A DNA stretch of 64,000 nt from Actinobacteria bacterium HGW-Actinobacteria-1 (GTDB lineage: Bacteria; Actinomycetota; Coriobacteriia; Anaerosomatales; Anaerosomataceae): the NCBI GenBank assembly GCA_002841355.1, contig PHFB01000005.1, positions 1 to 64,000 of the forward strand, read 5' to 3'. The notes beneath the pieces were generated by a model that worked only from the letters and a program-made list of their open reading frames with translations, was not told the origin of the DNA and did not search any database. This document shows positions 33,626 through 42,566 of the stretch, piece by piece. The first letter of the stretch is position 1. Each line of letters opens with the position of its first letter. The position numbers and the translations under genes are program-made.

Positions 33626-34318
33626 ATGCATCGTCGTGCGCAACTCGGTCTTTCGACCGCCGCCCTCATGTTGGCCTCGTCGTTCCCTTCGCCCGCACTC
33701 GCGGCATCTGCCGCGGCAGGCACGAGTGGCGGGAGCGCGTGGTCCGTCCTCCTTATCGTGCTGGTTGTTGTCGTCATCGCGCTGCTTGTCGTGGTCGGCG
33801 TCCTGCTACTCAATCCCGCGAGTGGCGCACAGCACGCCGCGCAAGAGACGGTCGTCCAGGCATCCGAGTCCGAGGCGGTGCCCGCTGAGCGATCCGAGGA
33901 TGCGGACGTGCCAGCGGCATCCACACGCGCGAACGTTGGCAAGCGCAATGCGGTCTCCGTCGCTATCGTTGCAGTATTCGTTATTGGAGCTGTGATCGTG
34001 GTCGGGCAGACGACGAAGCCCACGATGACCGAGGACTCGATCACCCGGGAGTTCACCTCGGCCGAACCGTGCGTCACCGCGCTGATCCCACTCAACGTCG
34101 ACCCGTCCGCCGATCCCCAGGCAGCGGCCGACGCGATCTTCTCGGCGATCGCTCCGCTTCGGGGTCTGACTTCCGGGACGTACGACATCAAGGGTGCCAG
34201 CCTCAAGATCGGGTTCTGCGAATCCGAGACCTCCGAGTCCGCTATCCGGGCCGCCATCGCGCCCACCGGACTGCTCGGAGAAGGCGGTGCTTCGAGCGAG
34301 AGCACACCGCAGCCGTAG
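33626..34318 (+). CDS. Membrane protein with C-terminal ferredoxin-like domain, unknown function
   Basis: A 230-residue protein with a cleavable or anchored signal (residues 7-27), a hydrophobic helix at 38-64, a Glu/Ala-rich linker, a third helix at 110-127, and a C-terminal domain of about 100 residues. That domain has one Cys near the start of a strand (EPCVTALIPLNV) and one near the end of another (LKIGFCESET). Its apparent beta-alpha-beta-beta-alpha order recalls heavy-metal-associated domains, but the CxxC motif is absent. AGGAGA precedes ATG 33626. The preceding gene also encodes a Cys-bearing membrane protein, so the two may work together; this is speculation. Confidence 0.6.
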   Translation: MHRRAQLGLSTAALMLASSFPSPALAASAAAGTSGGSAWSVLLIVLVVVVIALLVVVGVLLLNPASGAQHAAQETVVQASESEAVPAERSEDADVPAASTRANVGKRNAVSVAIVAVFVIGAVIVVGQTTKPTMTEDSITREFTSAEPCVTALIPLNVDPSADPQAAADAIFSAIAPLRGLTSGTYDIKGASLKIGFCESETSESAIRAAIAPTGLLGEGGASSESTPQP

Positions 34319-34414
34319 TGGGCGCAGGTTGACGGGCTTCAGTCTGGCGGCGGTCCGCTCCAACAGGCACAATAATGACATGCGTGCGATGCATCCGAAG
34401 GAGACACCGACGAC

Positions 34415-36673
34415 GTGATCGCGCTTGAAGTCAGAACCGTCTTCACGAGTTCGATCATTCTGACGACGCTGTGCGTCTTCGTCACCATCTCGCTTTGGGC
34501 CAGGAACCGCAAACGCTCACCTGAGATCATCCTGTGGCTGATCAACGCGATCATGCAGGACGTCGCGCTCGTGCTCTTCGCGCTGCGCGGAGTGATTCCA
34601 GACTTCGTTTCGATCATCGTGGCTAACGGGTTGGTCATCGGCGGTACGATGCTGCTCTACGTCGGGCTCGAGCGCTATGTCGGGCGTCGGAGCCGCCAAT
34701 GGGCGAACGGCGTGTTCCTCATCGTGTTCCTGTGTGTGCATGCGTACTTCACCTACGTGCACCCGAATCTCGCGGTCCGCACCGTGAACGCGTCGGCCGC
34801 AATCGTCCTTATCACTGCCGAGTGTGCGTGGCTGTTGCTCCATAGGACGCCGCGCGAAATGCGAACGGTGACCCTGGACCCGGGCCTGGTCTTCCTGGCT
34901 CTGATTCTCGTGAACGCCGCCAAGATTCCGTTCGACATCGCAATCACCGGACAAGACATGCTGAACGCTGGACCGGCGGACGCGCTTGGGCTTGTCCTTA
35001 CGCACATGCTCTTCGTTGCGCTCACATTCTCGCTGTTGCTCATGGTGAACAGGCGCCTGGTTATTGAACTCGAGCAGGACATCGTAGAGCGCGAACGCGC
35101 GCAGGAAGCATTGCGCCTCAGCGAACAGAAGTTCTCGATGGCATTCGAGAACATCCCGGATGCCATCGTTGTGACCGTGGCGGATACGGGCCGGATCATC
35201 GAGGTCAACCAGGGTTTCGTCCGCACGTCCGGCTACACGAAGGAGGAGGCGATCGGGGAGACCACGATCGACCTCGGATTATGGGCCGACCCGGTCAACC
35301 GGGACGAGATGCTCGCAGCGGTCCGTCGCGACGGGCGCGTCACCGACTTCACCGCGAAGTTCCGGGGTCGCTCCGGCCAGGTCTTCGACGCCGTTGTCTC
35401 TTCCGAGTCGATTGTGATCGATGACGAGCCCTGCATTCTCACGATGATCCGAGACGAGACCGAGCGCATCCGTGCCCAGTCGGCCCTCGCTCTGTCCGAG
35501 ATGAAGTTCGCGACCGCCTTCCGCACCTCGCCGGACTCGGTGAACATCAATCGCGTCTCGGACGGCGCGTATATCGATGTCAACGAGGGATTCACAAAGC
35601 TCACCGGGTACCGCCCGGAGGACGTGGCGGGGAAGACATCACGCGATATCGAGATCTGGGTAGATCCGGCGGATCGAGACCGGCTGGTCGCGGGGCTTCT
35701 GGCCGATGGCGTCGTCCACAACCTCGAGGCGCGATTCCGCCGCAAGGACGGCTCGACCACCACCGCGCTCATGTCAGCGCAACTGATCGATGTCGAAGGC
35801 GAGCGTTGCATCCTGTCGGTCACCCGCGACATCTCGGATCGCAAGCGCGCCGAGGATGAGATCCTGCGGCTGAACGCCGAGCTTGAAGAGCGCGTCGAGC
35901 AACGGACGCAGGAGCTGCAGAACGCGCTTGAGGATGTCTCGAGGACGAACGAGGTGCTCACCGAGATGAATGAGCGGCTCGAGCAGGCAACAAGCGCGAA
36001 GAGCGACTTCCTGGCTGCGATGAGCCACGAGCTCCGCACGCCGCTCAACTCGATCATCGGGTTCTCGGACCTGCTGGCGCGGGGAATGGTCGGCGATCTG
36101 AGCCCAGAGCAGGTGAAGCAGATCCGGATGATCAACAGCTCTGGCAAGTACCTCCTCGAGCTGGTGAACGAGGTGCTCGACCTTTCCGCTATCGAAGTCG
36201 GCCAGCTGCGGATCGAGGTGCGGCCCCTGAGCGCGACGCACCTCGCGCGCGCCGTCGTGGACTCGCTCCAGCCGCTTGCGGTGGAGCGCGGGTTGGAGCT
36301 CTCTTGGGACGTCGCGCTCGACGCGGACGCGCTCGAGTCGGACCGTACGCGTCTCGAGCAGATCCTCTTCAATCTTCTCGGCAATGCCATCAAGTTCACA
36401 GACGCTGGCACCGTCAGTCTGAACGTGACCCGCGACGGTGACGATATCCTGTTCTCGATCTCCGATACGGGTCGCGGCATCGCCGATGATGAGCTTGATC
36501 GCGTCTTCGAAGAGTTCTACCAGAGCTCGCGTCTCGACGTTGCCAAGTCCGAGGGAACGGGGCTCGGGCTGACCGTGTCCCGCCGACTCGCCCAGATGCT
36601 CGGCGGCAGCATAGAAGCCGAGAGCGTTGTCGGGCAGGGGTCGACGTTCACCGTGCGCATCCCCGTGCGGTAG
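34415..36673 (+). CDS. Membrane sensor histidine kinase with two PAS domains, orphan
   Basis: A 752-residue kinase. The N-terminal 215 residues hold about seven hydrophobic helices, a possible integral membrane sensor. Two PAS domains follow (about 235-350 and 355-475; ENIPDAIVVTVADTGRIIEV and SPDSVNINRVSDGAYIDV), each ending in an IRDETERIRA- or TRDISDRKRA-type linker. A coiled coil precedes HisKA with His538 (MSHELRTPLNSIIG). HATPase_c has NLLGNAIKFTDAG, DTGRGI and GTGLGLTV. The kinase core is closely similar to that of the kinase at 30242-32008, so the two are probably paralogues. No response regulator or receiver domain is adjacent. The start is GTG 34415 after AAGGAGA. Confidence 0.87.
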   Translation: MIALEVRTVFTSSIILTTLCVFVTISLWARNRKRSPEIILWLINAIMQDVALVLFALRGVIPDFVSIIVANGLVIGGTMLLYVGLERYVGRRSRQWANGVFLIVFLCVHAYFTYVHPNLAVRTVNASAAIVLITAECAWLLLHRTPREMRTVTLDPGLVFLALILVNAAKIPFDIAITGQDMLNAGPADALGLVLTHMLFVALTFSLLLMVNRRLVIELEQDIVERERAQEALRLSEQKFSMAFENIPDAIVVTVADTGRIIEVNQGFVRTSGYTKEEAIGETTIDLGLWADPVNRDEMLAAVRRDGRVTDFTAKFRGRSGQVFDAVVSSESIVIDDEPCILTMIRDETERIRAQSALALSEMKFATAFRTSPDSVNINRVSDGAYIDVNEGFTKLTGYRPEDVAGKTSRDIEIWVDPADRDRLVAGLLADGVVHNLEARFRRKDGSTTTALMSAQLIDVEGERCILSVTRDISDRKRAEDEILRLNAELEERVEQRTQELQNALEDVSRTNEVLTEMNERLEQATSAKSDFLAAMSHELRTPLNSIIGFSDLLARGMVGDLSPEQVKQIRMINSSGKYLLELVNEVLDLSAIEVGQLRIEVRPLSATHLARAVVDSLQPLAVERGLELSWDVALDADALESDRTRLEQILFNLLGNAIKFTDAGTVSLNVTRDGDDILFSISDTGRGIADDELDRVFEEFYQSSRLDVAKSEGTGLGLTVSRRLAQMLGGSIEAESVVGQGSTFTVRIPVR

Positions 36674-36763
36674 TCCGACCAGGACGCCTGACCCGACCTG
36701 CTGCTATCATCGTAGGTCGCGGATGCCGAAATACCTTTCGGATGCATTCGATATGGAGGCGGA

Positions 36764-37936
36764 GTGTCTCGCTGCGCTCGACATGCCAGGATGGGCATTG
36801 TGGCGATGGTTCTTCTCATCGCACTCCTCGCCGCGCCGGCGATCGTGTTCGCACAGCCTTCCGCGATCGACGCCAAGCAGGCCGAGAAGGACGCTGCCAT
36901 CGCAGCTGCCGACGCGCTCCAAAAGAAGCTGACAGCGCAGATCACCGCCTACATCGACATCGCCAAACGCCTTGAGGTGGCTCGTGCCGAGGTCACCGAA
37001 GCTGGCCTGCGCGTGATCGAGTCCGAGGCCGATCTCGAGCGCTCGAAGGCCTCGCTCGAGCAGCGCATCGGGCAGATCTACCGGGGAAGCTCGGTCAACG
37101 CGCTGGAAATGCTGTTCACGGCTTCATCGGTCCAGGAGCTGCTCGACAGGATGAACTACCTCGTGATCATCGGCCGGTATGACAACCGGCTGGTGGAGGA
37201 GATGCGCATCGCGAAGCAGCAGGCGGCGTGGGAGCAGCAGTCTCTTGAGGAGCGCGCAGCTCGCCTTACCGACATGCAGGCCGACGCGGACGCCCAGCGC
37301 GTGCAGATCGAGGCCGCGATCGACGAGCAGCAGGCGAAGATCGCCGCGCTCGACGCTGACATCGCGGAGCTTGTGCGGGCGAGCACGTCATTCGCGCCCG
37401 ATGGCGACTTCTCCCCGAACACCGTCATCTCCGACGCCAACTTCCGAGACGTGGATTCCATGTCCGAGGAAGACGTGCAGCGGTTCCTCGATGCCCAATC
37501 CGGCACGCTCGCCACGTACACGGCGCTCGATCACGCCGGTGTGCGTAAGAGCGCGGCCGCGATGATCGTGGACGCGGCCAGGCAGTGGCGCATCTCGCCC
37601 AAAGTGATCCTCGCGACGCTACAGAAGGAGCAGTCGCTCATCTCGGATCCTACGCCGTCCCAGAACGCGCTCGACTGGGCGATGGGGTGCGGCAAGGCCG
37701 ACACGCACACGGACTACAAGTACCAGGGTTTCGGCAACCAGATCTGGGGCGGAGCGCAGGTGCTCGACAAGAACACGGCTCCCTGGCACGAGGGCATCCA
37801 GATGACGATCGACGGCACGCCCGTGTTCCCCAGCAATGCTTCAACGTACTCGCTCTTCAAGTACACGCCGCACCTGCGGGGCACCACATCGTTCTGGATG
37901 CTCTACTGGCGCTACTTCGGCGACCCGCTCGGCTAG
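36764..37936 (+). CDS. Coiled-coil secreted protein with lysozyme-like C-terminal domain
   Basis: A 390-residue exported protein. The signal peptide ends near residue 31 (AIVFAQ). Residues about 35-215 are a long coiled coil like that of CwlO/PcsB/RipC wall-associated proteins (SLEQRIGQIYRGSSVNALEMLFTAS). Residues about 255-390 look like a peptidoglycan-cleaving domain: SPKVILATLQKEQSLIS offers a candidate catalytic Glu, and WAMGCGKAD and FGNQIWGG follow. Peptidoglycan remodelling is the likely role, but the exact bond is not predictable. GTG 36764 lies four bases after GGAGG. The two-component system gene 38003 follows in the same direction. Confidence 0.75.
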   Translation: MSRCARHARMGIVAMVLLIALLAAPAIVFAQPSAIDAKQAEKDAAIAAADALQKKLTAQITAYIDIAKRLEVARAEVTEAGLRVIESEADLERSKASLEQRIGQIYRGSSVNALEMLFTASSVQELLDRMNYLVIIGRYDNRLVEEMRIAKQQAAWEQQSLEERAARLTDMQADADAQRVQIEAAIDEQQAKIAALDADIAELVRASTSFAPDGDFSPNTVISDANFRDVDSMSEEDVQRFLDAQSGTLATYTALDHAGVRKSAAAMIVDAARQWRISPKVILATLQKEQSLISDPTPSQNALDWAMGCGKADTHTDYKYQGFGNQIWGGAQVLDKNTAPWHEGIQMTIDGTPVFPSNASTYSLFKYTPHLRGTTSFWMLYWRYFGDPLG

Positions 37937-38002
37937 TGGGGCGAGTCACATCGCGAGGCCGACTGTCGTTGTACACTTGAGACAGCCGAAAGGGGAGGTC
38001 GC

Positions 38003-38689
38003 ATGCCGAGGGCACTCGTTGTCGATGATGAGGCCAATATCCGAGAACTCGTGAGTGTGTACCTGTCCGCCTCCGGTTTCGTGGTCGAGCAGGCAGGAGA
38101 CGGGCTCGAGGGACTTCGGCTCGCGGAGTCAGGCGAGTTCGACATCGTCATCCTCGACATCATGCTTCCGGGTATGGACGGCTCGGCAGTGTGTCGTCGA
38201 CTCCGGGAGACTTCCAGTATCCCGGTAATCATGCTGACGGCTCGCGATACGGATCTCGACAAGGTCGCGATGCTTGAGAGCGGTGCCGACGACTACCTCA
38301 CCAAGCCCTTCAGCCCGCCCGAACTCGTCGCCCGGGCGCGCGCAGTGCTCCGGCGCGTCTCGGCCCCAACACAGCCGTCCAGGACCATGAGCATCGGCGG
38401 ACTGTCGCTCGACCCGGCAACGCGCGAGATCTCGGTCGATGGCGTGCCCGTGGAGCTCACCGCCAAGGAGTTCGACGTGCTCGAGGTCATGATGCGCGAC
38501 GCGGGCGTCGTGTTCAGCCGGGAGCGGCTGCTCGAATCGGCCTGGGGCTTCAGCGACTACGTAGACGCGCGCGGCATCGACGTCCACATCAAGCACATTC
38601 GCGAGAAGATCGGCGATGACGCAGGCTCGCCGCGTTTCGTTGAGACGGTCCGAGGAGTCGGTTATCGCGTGCGTCGGGATGCGCAATGA
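38003..38689 (+). CDS. OmpR/PhoB-family response regulator
   Basis: A 228-residue regulator. The receiver domain has acidic residues Asp8 and Asp9, phospho-acceptor Asp52 (VILDIMLPG), a switch Thr in MLTARD and Lys in LTKPF. A winged-helix effector (about 130-225) shows LTAKEFDVLEVMMRD, RERLLESAWG, DVHIKHIREKIG and the final VRGVGYRV. A GGGGAGG site precedes the ATG. It overlaps the kinase gene by four bases (ATGA), so the pair forms one signalling unit. Confidence 0.95.
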   Translation: MPRALVVDDEANIRELVSVYLSASGFVVEQAGDGLEGLRLAESGEFDIVILDIMLPGMDGSAVCRRLRETSSIPVIMLTARDTDLDKVAMLESGADDYLTKPFSPPELVARARAVLRRVSAPTQPSRTMSIGGLSLDPATREISVDGVPVELTAKEFDVLEVMMRDAGVVFSRERLLESAWGFSDYVDARGIDVHIKHIREKIGDDAGSPRFVETVRGVGYRVRRDAQ

Positions 38690-40182
38690 CATCCGAGCTG
38701 GATCCGGCGCGTCGCGGGTCTCTGGTTCGTAGCACCCGTCTGGCATTCGTTGCCGTTGCCGCAGCCTCGGCGCTGGTGGTCTTCTGGGTCTTTTACGTGG
38801 CCTGGACCCAATACACGGTTTCTTTGCGCACGACCGAGCTCTCACGGCAGACCGTCGCGTTGGCGGGTGGACTTGCCGCCGGCGGGCCGCTCACTCAAGG
38901 ATCATCCACGCCGGACGGGGTGCGCCTGCAGCTCTTCCGCGTTCAGGCGAGCCTGATTGGCGCCAGGTTGCTTGTGACGGACGAGGCCGGCAGCGTACAG
39001 ATATCGAGTTCACCGACCACACAGGGGCCGACCGGAATAGGGATCGACGCGCTTGGCAAGACAGATAAGCGCGGCGTGCGCACGGCGGTGCGCACGCTAT
39101 CCGGGGCAGGGCGCGTGCTTGTGGTCGCGGCTCCCATCGAGGGATATCCGGGCTGGCTCGTCGCGCTGCAGCCTGTCAGTGAGATCGCCGCCGCCAACAG
39201 CTGGGTCGTGCTGTTGCTGCTCGGCAGTGCTACAGCCGCGGTGCTCGTTGCCTGGGTCGCGGGGTCGTATCTCGCGCACCGGCTCACGGCACCGGTCCTG
39301 CGGCTGCGGGCAGGTGCCGAGGCGATCACGGCGGGCGAGTGGGGGTATCAGGTGCCCATTGAGGGCGACGACGAGATCGCTTCGCTCGCCGAGTCGTTCA
39401 ATGCGATGTCGGCCCGGGTCGCGGATGCCTACGCTGCGCAGAAGCACTTCGTGGGAGACGTCTCGCACGAGCTGCGCACGCCGATCACGTCCATCCAGGG
39501 ATTCGCGGGCGCCTTGCTCGATGGCACCGTGGAGGATGAGGCGACATCGCGCAGGTTCATCGGCGTCATCAAACAAGAGGCGCAGCGGCTGGGTGACCTC
39601 ACGGCCACGCTGCTCGCGCTCGCGGATCTGGATGCGGGGCGGGTCGAGATCGCGCGCAAGCCGGTCGACGCGGCGGCCCTCGCGGAGTCGCTTCGCGCCC
39701 GGCATGAGGGCGAGGGCGCCTCGGCGGGGCTCACTGTGAACGTCGGCGAGCTTGCGCCCAAGGGGGCTCAGCCGCTCGGTGATGAGGCCCGGGTGCTGCA
39801 GGTCGCATCGGCGCTGATAACGAACGCGCTGCGCTACACGCCGGCGGGCGGTCAAGTCGCGATTTCCGCCGAGGCCGACCGCGGCTCGTGGCGCTTGCTT
39901 GTCGACGATTCCGGGCCTGGCATCTCGCCGGATGACAGGGCGCGCATCTTCGAGCGCTTCGTGCGTTTGGATCCGTCCCGTGCGGCCACCGGCGGCGGCT
40001 CGGGCCTCGGATTGTCAATCTGCTACCGGCTCGTGACGCTCATGGATGGTCACATCTGGGCCGATGAATCCCCGCTTGGCGGCGCGCGTTTCGTGGTGGA
40101 GCTGCCGCGGGCGAGGGCGACTCACTCCACACGAACTCAACGCGAGCGACACACGCAGCCAACCTCCGCGTCCGATAACTGA
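38686..40182 (+). CDS. Sensor histidine kinase (HAMP-HisKA-HATPase)
   Basis: A 498-residue membrane kinase partnering the response regulator at 38003. TM1 lies at about 22-43 and TM2 at about 172-193, and between them is an outer sensory domain of about 125 residues. A HAMP domain follows (about 195-247; LTAPVLRLRAGAEAITAG), then HisKA with His261 (VSHELRTPI) and HATPase_c (NALRYTPAGGQV, DSGPGI, GSGLGLSI). The layout fits a sensor of envelope or extracellular signals. Two small secreted proteins encoded downstream may be part of the regulon or the stimulus. Confidence 0.93.
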   Translation: MTSELDPARRGSLVRSTRLAFVAVAAASALVVFWVFYVAWTQYTVSLRTTELSRQTVALAGGLAAGGPLTQGSSTPDGVRLQLFRVQASLIGARLLVTDEAGSVQISSSPTTQGPTGIGIDALGKTDKRGVRTAVRTLSGAGRVLVVAAPIEGYPGWLVALQPVSEIAAANSWVVLLLLGSATAAVLVAWVAGSYLAHRLTAPVLRLRAGAEAITAGEWGYQVPIEGDDEIASLAESFNAMSARVADAYAAQKHFVGDVSHELRTPITSIQGFAGALLDGTVEDEATSRRFIGVIKQEAQRLGDLTATLLALADLDAGRVEIARKPVDAAALAESLRARHEGEGASAGLTVNVGELAPKGAQPLGDEARVLQVASALITNALRYTPAGGQVAISAEADRGSWRLLVDDSGPGISPDDRARIFERFVRLDPSRAATGGGSGLGLSICYRLVTLMDGHIWADESPLGGARFVVELPRARATHSTRTQRERHTQPTSASDN

Positions 40183-40240
40183 ATCGAAGGCGGTTCCGGA
40201 GCATTCAGGACCGCATCACGATGAGATCGAGGTGGACGTG

Positions 40241-40774
40241 ATGATCAGGAAGACCAGAAGCGCCGTAACCGTCGCAACCGCGCTGGTGATCGTGCTGTCG
40301 CTTGCGGTTCCAGCCATAGCGGCGCCGAGAGGCATGGCACCGACCGCCGGAGCAACGTCGGCCGCGGCCTCCACTGCCGAGCAGCGCATCGAGAACCTCC
40401 GCAACCGGATCGAGAACGTGCTGCGGGCGCGCAAGGCCCGCTTCGATGCCGCTGCGGCAAACCTCGTGAAGCGCCAGGCCCGCGTGAACGTCCTTGCGGA
40501 CAAGGTCGAAGCACTCGGTGGCGATGTCTCGCAGGTGCGTACGATGCTGCAGGAGTGCACGCGGCTCATGGAGCAGACCCGCACTCAGGAGCAGGTATGC
40601 GTCGAGGCGTTCAAGGCCATTCCCGAAGCAACTGACAAGGGTGCCGCATTCCAGGCCGCCAAGGCACAGGGTCGCGAAGCGGTCGCGCTCATGAAGCAGA
40701 CCCGCACCCAGCTGCGTGAGGCAACCCGTACGCTTGCCCAGATCGCCGATGGCCTCACGGCACCGGAGGAATAG
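40241..40774 (+). CDS. Secreted helical protein, unknown
   Basis: A 177-residue exported protein with a signal peptide ending near residue 27 (AVPAIAAPR). The mature part is largely helical and charged, with a near-repeat: MEQTRTQEQVCVEA and MKQTRTQLREATRT. Two Cys (about 108 and 119) could form a disulphide. The family is unknown; the helical, Arg/Gln-rich pattern recalls small periplasmic stress proteins. ATG 40241 follows GAGGTGG; earlier in-frame starts overlap the kinase gene. The next gene overlaps its stop by one base. Confidence 0.6.
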   Translation: MIRKTRSAVTVATALVIVLSLAVPAIAAPRGMAPTAGATSAAASTAEQRIENLRNRIENVLRARKARFDAAAANLVKRQARVNVLADKVEALGGDVSQVRTMLQECTRLMEQTRTQEQVCVEAFKAIPEATDKGAAFQAAKAQGREAVALMKQTRTQLREATRTLAQIADGLTAPEE

Positions 40775-41088
40775 TGACCAGACGTCTGATCGCACTCTTG
40801 GTTCTCGTCGCACTCCTCCTCACGGGAGCAGCCGGCTGCAGATCAAAGGGTGCCCAGAGTGACGGGACGGGGGCGTCCGACGGCGCCTCCGTCCCGCTTG
40901 CAAGTTCTGATGCGACGACGTCGGTCGATGCTTCGGCCGGAGCCGAGACCCCGGGTGGCACGACCGCTGACGTCGCTGCCGATACCGCGGCGATCCAGAA
41001 GGAGCTCGCTGCCATCCAGAAGGAACTGGACAGCATGTCGCTGCCAGGCGATTCCGACTTTGACGCTATCGCAGGCGAACTGCCCTAG
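40774..41088 (+). CDS. Small lipoprotein
   Basis: A 104-residue lipoprotein. The signal LIALLVLVALLLTGAAGC gives a lipobox Cys near residue 22. A low-complexity Ser/Thr/Ala/Asp linker is followed by a short coiled-coil motif (IQKELAAIQKELDSM) near the C-terminus. GTG 40774 overlaps the preceding stop by one base, so it is co-translated with the secreted helical protein. The function is unknown; it may anchor its partner to the membrane. Confidence 0.6.
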   Translation: MTRRLIALLVLVALLLTGAAGCRSKGAQSDGTGASDGASVPLASSDATTSVDASAGAETPGGTTADVAADTAAIQKELAAIQKELDSMSLPGDSDFDAIAGELP

Positions 41089-42566
41089 AGGTACTGCCAG
41101 ACGTCGTCGATGCCGGCCTCCACGGCGGGTATGCACTCGGTGATCGAGAGCGAGAACGTTCCGCTCTGTGCCGAGATGAGTCGCAGGTCGATCGTGACCG
41201 GCTGCTCGAGCCAACGTCCGGCTGGGTCGATGAGCTGCTTGATCCTCGGGCGCAGCAGGTCATCCCGGTTCACGCGGAACACCACGCCGACAGCGCCGTC
41301 GCTCATACGCACGACCGCTCCCATCGGGTAGATGCCAAGCATCGCGACGAGCGCCTTGGTCAGGCTCGGGTCGTACGCCTTGTTGCGGCCCTGCATGAGC
41401 ACCGCGAGCGCCTTGTCCGGCCGGATCTCGCGCCGGAACGGCCGACGCGTGGTCATCGCGTCATAGGCGTCACAGAGCGCGACGACCTTGCTGAACAGGT
41501 GCTGCTCGGACGGCGCCTGTACCTCCGGGTATCCCTGCATGTCATGGCGCTGATGGTGCTCATACGCCACGACCATCGGCATCTGGTCCACAAGCTGGAT
41601 ACGCTTGAGCAAGTCAGCGCCCTCGGTGGCGTGGCTCTTCACGATCTGCCATTCATCTGCCGAGAGAGGGCCTTCCTTGTTGAGGATGTCCTCCGGGATA
41701 CGGACCTTGCCCAGGTCGTACAAGAGTGCCGAGAGGCCAAGCGACTTCAGCGACTCGGCGTCCAGGCCGAGCGATGCGCCCAGCGACAGCGACAGGATGC
41801 ACACGTTGATCGAGTGATTGAGCGTGTAGTCGTCGTGGCTCTTGATGGCGGTCAGGCCGAGCACGGCGGCCGGATCCTTGAACAGGTTGTCGAGCAGGTT
41901 GCTCACGAGGCTCTGTAGGGGGGCGACCTCGAAGACCTTGCCCAACTTCACTTGCGTCTCGACATCGCGCATCAAACCAACGCCCTGGTCGTAGTCCTTG
42001 CGGGCGTCCATCTTGTTCTGTCGCGATTCGGCCTCGCGTACTTCCTCGTCCAGCTCGGTGGTCTCAGCGACCTTCACGGCGCTGGCTCCACGTGCCTCGA
42101 GGAATGCAATCGAGGCGTCGATGTCCGAAATGCCGCCCTCATTGAGCAGAGCGGCGAGCGCGCTCGCATCCGCCTCGCCGAATGACATGTCTAGCGTTAC
42201 CGAGGAGATCTCGCGCGCAAGCAGGTCCTCGATAAGCTTGCGGTGCGTCACGCTCTCCTCGGGCAATACGTGGTTCTCGATGAACAGCGTGCCTTTGTAC
42301 ACGTTGATGGTGACGTCCTCGAACCCGATGTCCATGATTCCGCTCACCGCAGCGACGAGATCGGCGTTGGACTGCACGACCAGCGGGTGTGACGGCGGGT
42401 AGAGCGAGGCGTTGTTCTGCGCGACGGCGAACGCGCGAGCGAGCTCACGGGCGCGCTCGAGCCGCTTGGCGGTCGCGAACGGCGTCCGGCTTGCGGGCTG
42501 TGCCATCGACGCGATCTCCTCGTTTGACTCCAGACGATCCTCGTTGCCGTTCGTCGAATCGGTCAC
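41085..42566 (-). CDS. Degenerate HD-GYP domain protein
   Basis: A 493-residue protein. Residues about 35-165 form an N-terminal module (LYPPSHPLV; FIENHVLP) also seen in the protein encoded upstream. Residues about 225-420 are an HD-GYP domain, the c-di-GMP phosphodiesterase family. Metal ligands His251, Asp284, His312, His337, His338 and Asp367 are present, but the first residue of the HD pair is Tyr283 (LLYDLGK instead of HDIGK), and the signature reads HHQRHDMQGYP instead of HHERxDGxGYP. It may bind c-di-GMP without cleaving it. GTG 42566 overlaps the stop of the HEAT-repeat gene by four bases. Confidence 0.85.
   Translation of the reverse strand: MTDSTNGNEDRLESNEEIASMAQPASRTPFATAKRLERARELARAFAVAQNNASLYPPSHPLVVQSNADLVAAVSGIMDIGFEDVTINVYKGTLFIENHVLPEESVTHRKLIEDLLAREISSVTLDMSFGEADASALAALLNEGGISDIDASIAFLEARGASAVKVAETTELDEEVREAESRQNKMDARKDYDQGVGLMRDVETQVKLGKVFEVAPLQSLVSNLLDNLFKDPAAVLGLTAIKSHDDYTLNHSINVCILSLSLGASLGLDAESLKSLGLSALLYDLGKVRIPEDILNKEGPLSADEWQIVKSHATEGADLLKRIQLVDQMPMVVAYEHHQRHDMQGYPEVQAPSEQHLFSKVVALCDAYDAMTTRRPFRREIRPDKALAVLMQGRNKAYDPSLTKALVAMLGIYPMGAVVRMSDGAVGVVFRVNRDDLLRPRIKQLIDPAGRWLEQPVTIDLRLISAQSGTFSLSITECIPAVEAGIDDVWQYL

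Noticed and set aside
30057-34318. Integrase or recombinase gene for the tRNA-Phe repeat
   Set aside because: I looked for tyrosine or serine recombinase motifs in every frame between the repeat and the kinase at 34415 and found none, so an autonomous element is not supported.
36726-36741. CCGAAA-TACC-TTTCGG hairpin before the coiled-coil hydrolase gene
   Set aside because: The stem is only six bases, lies close to the start and has no matching copy elsewhere. It cannot be distinguished from chance.
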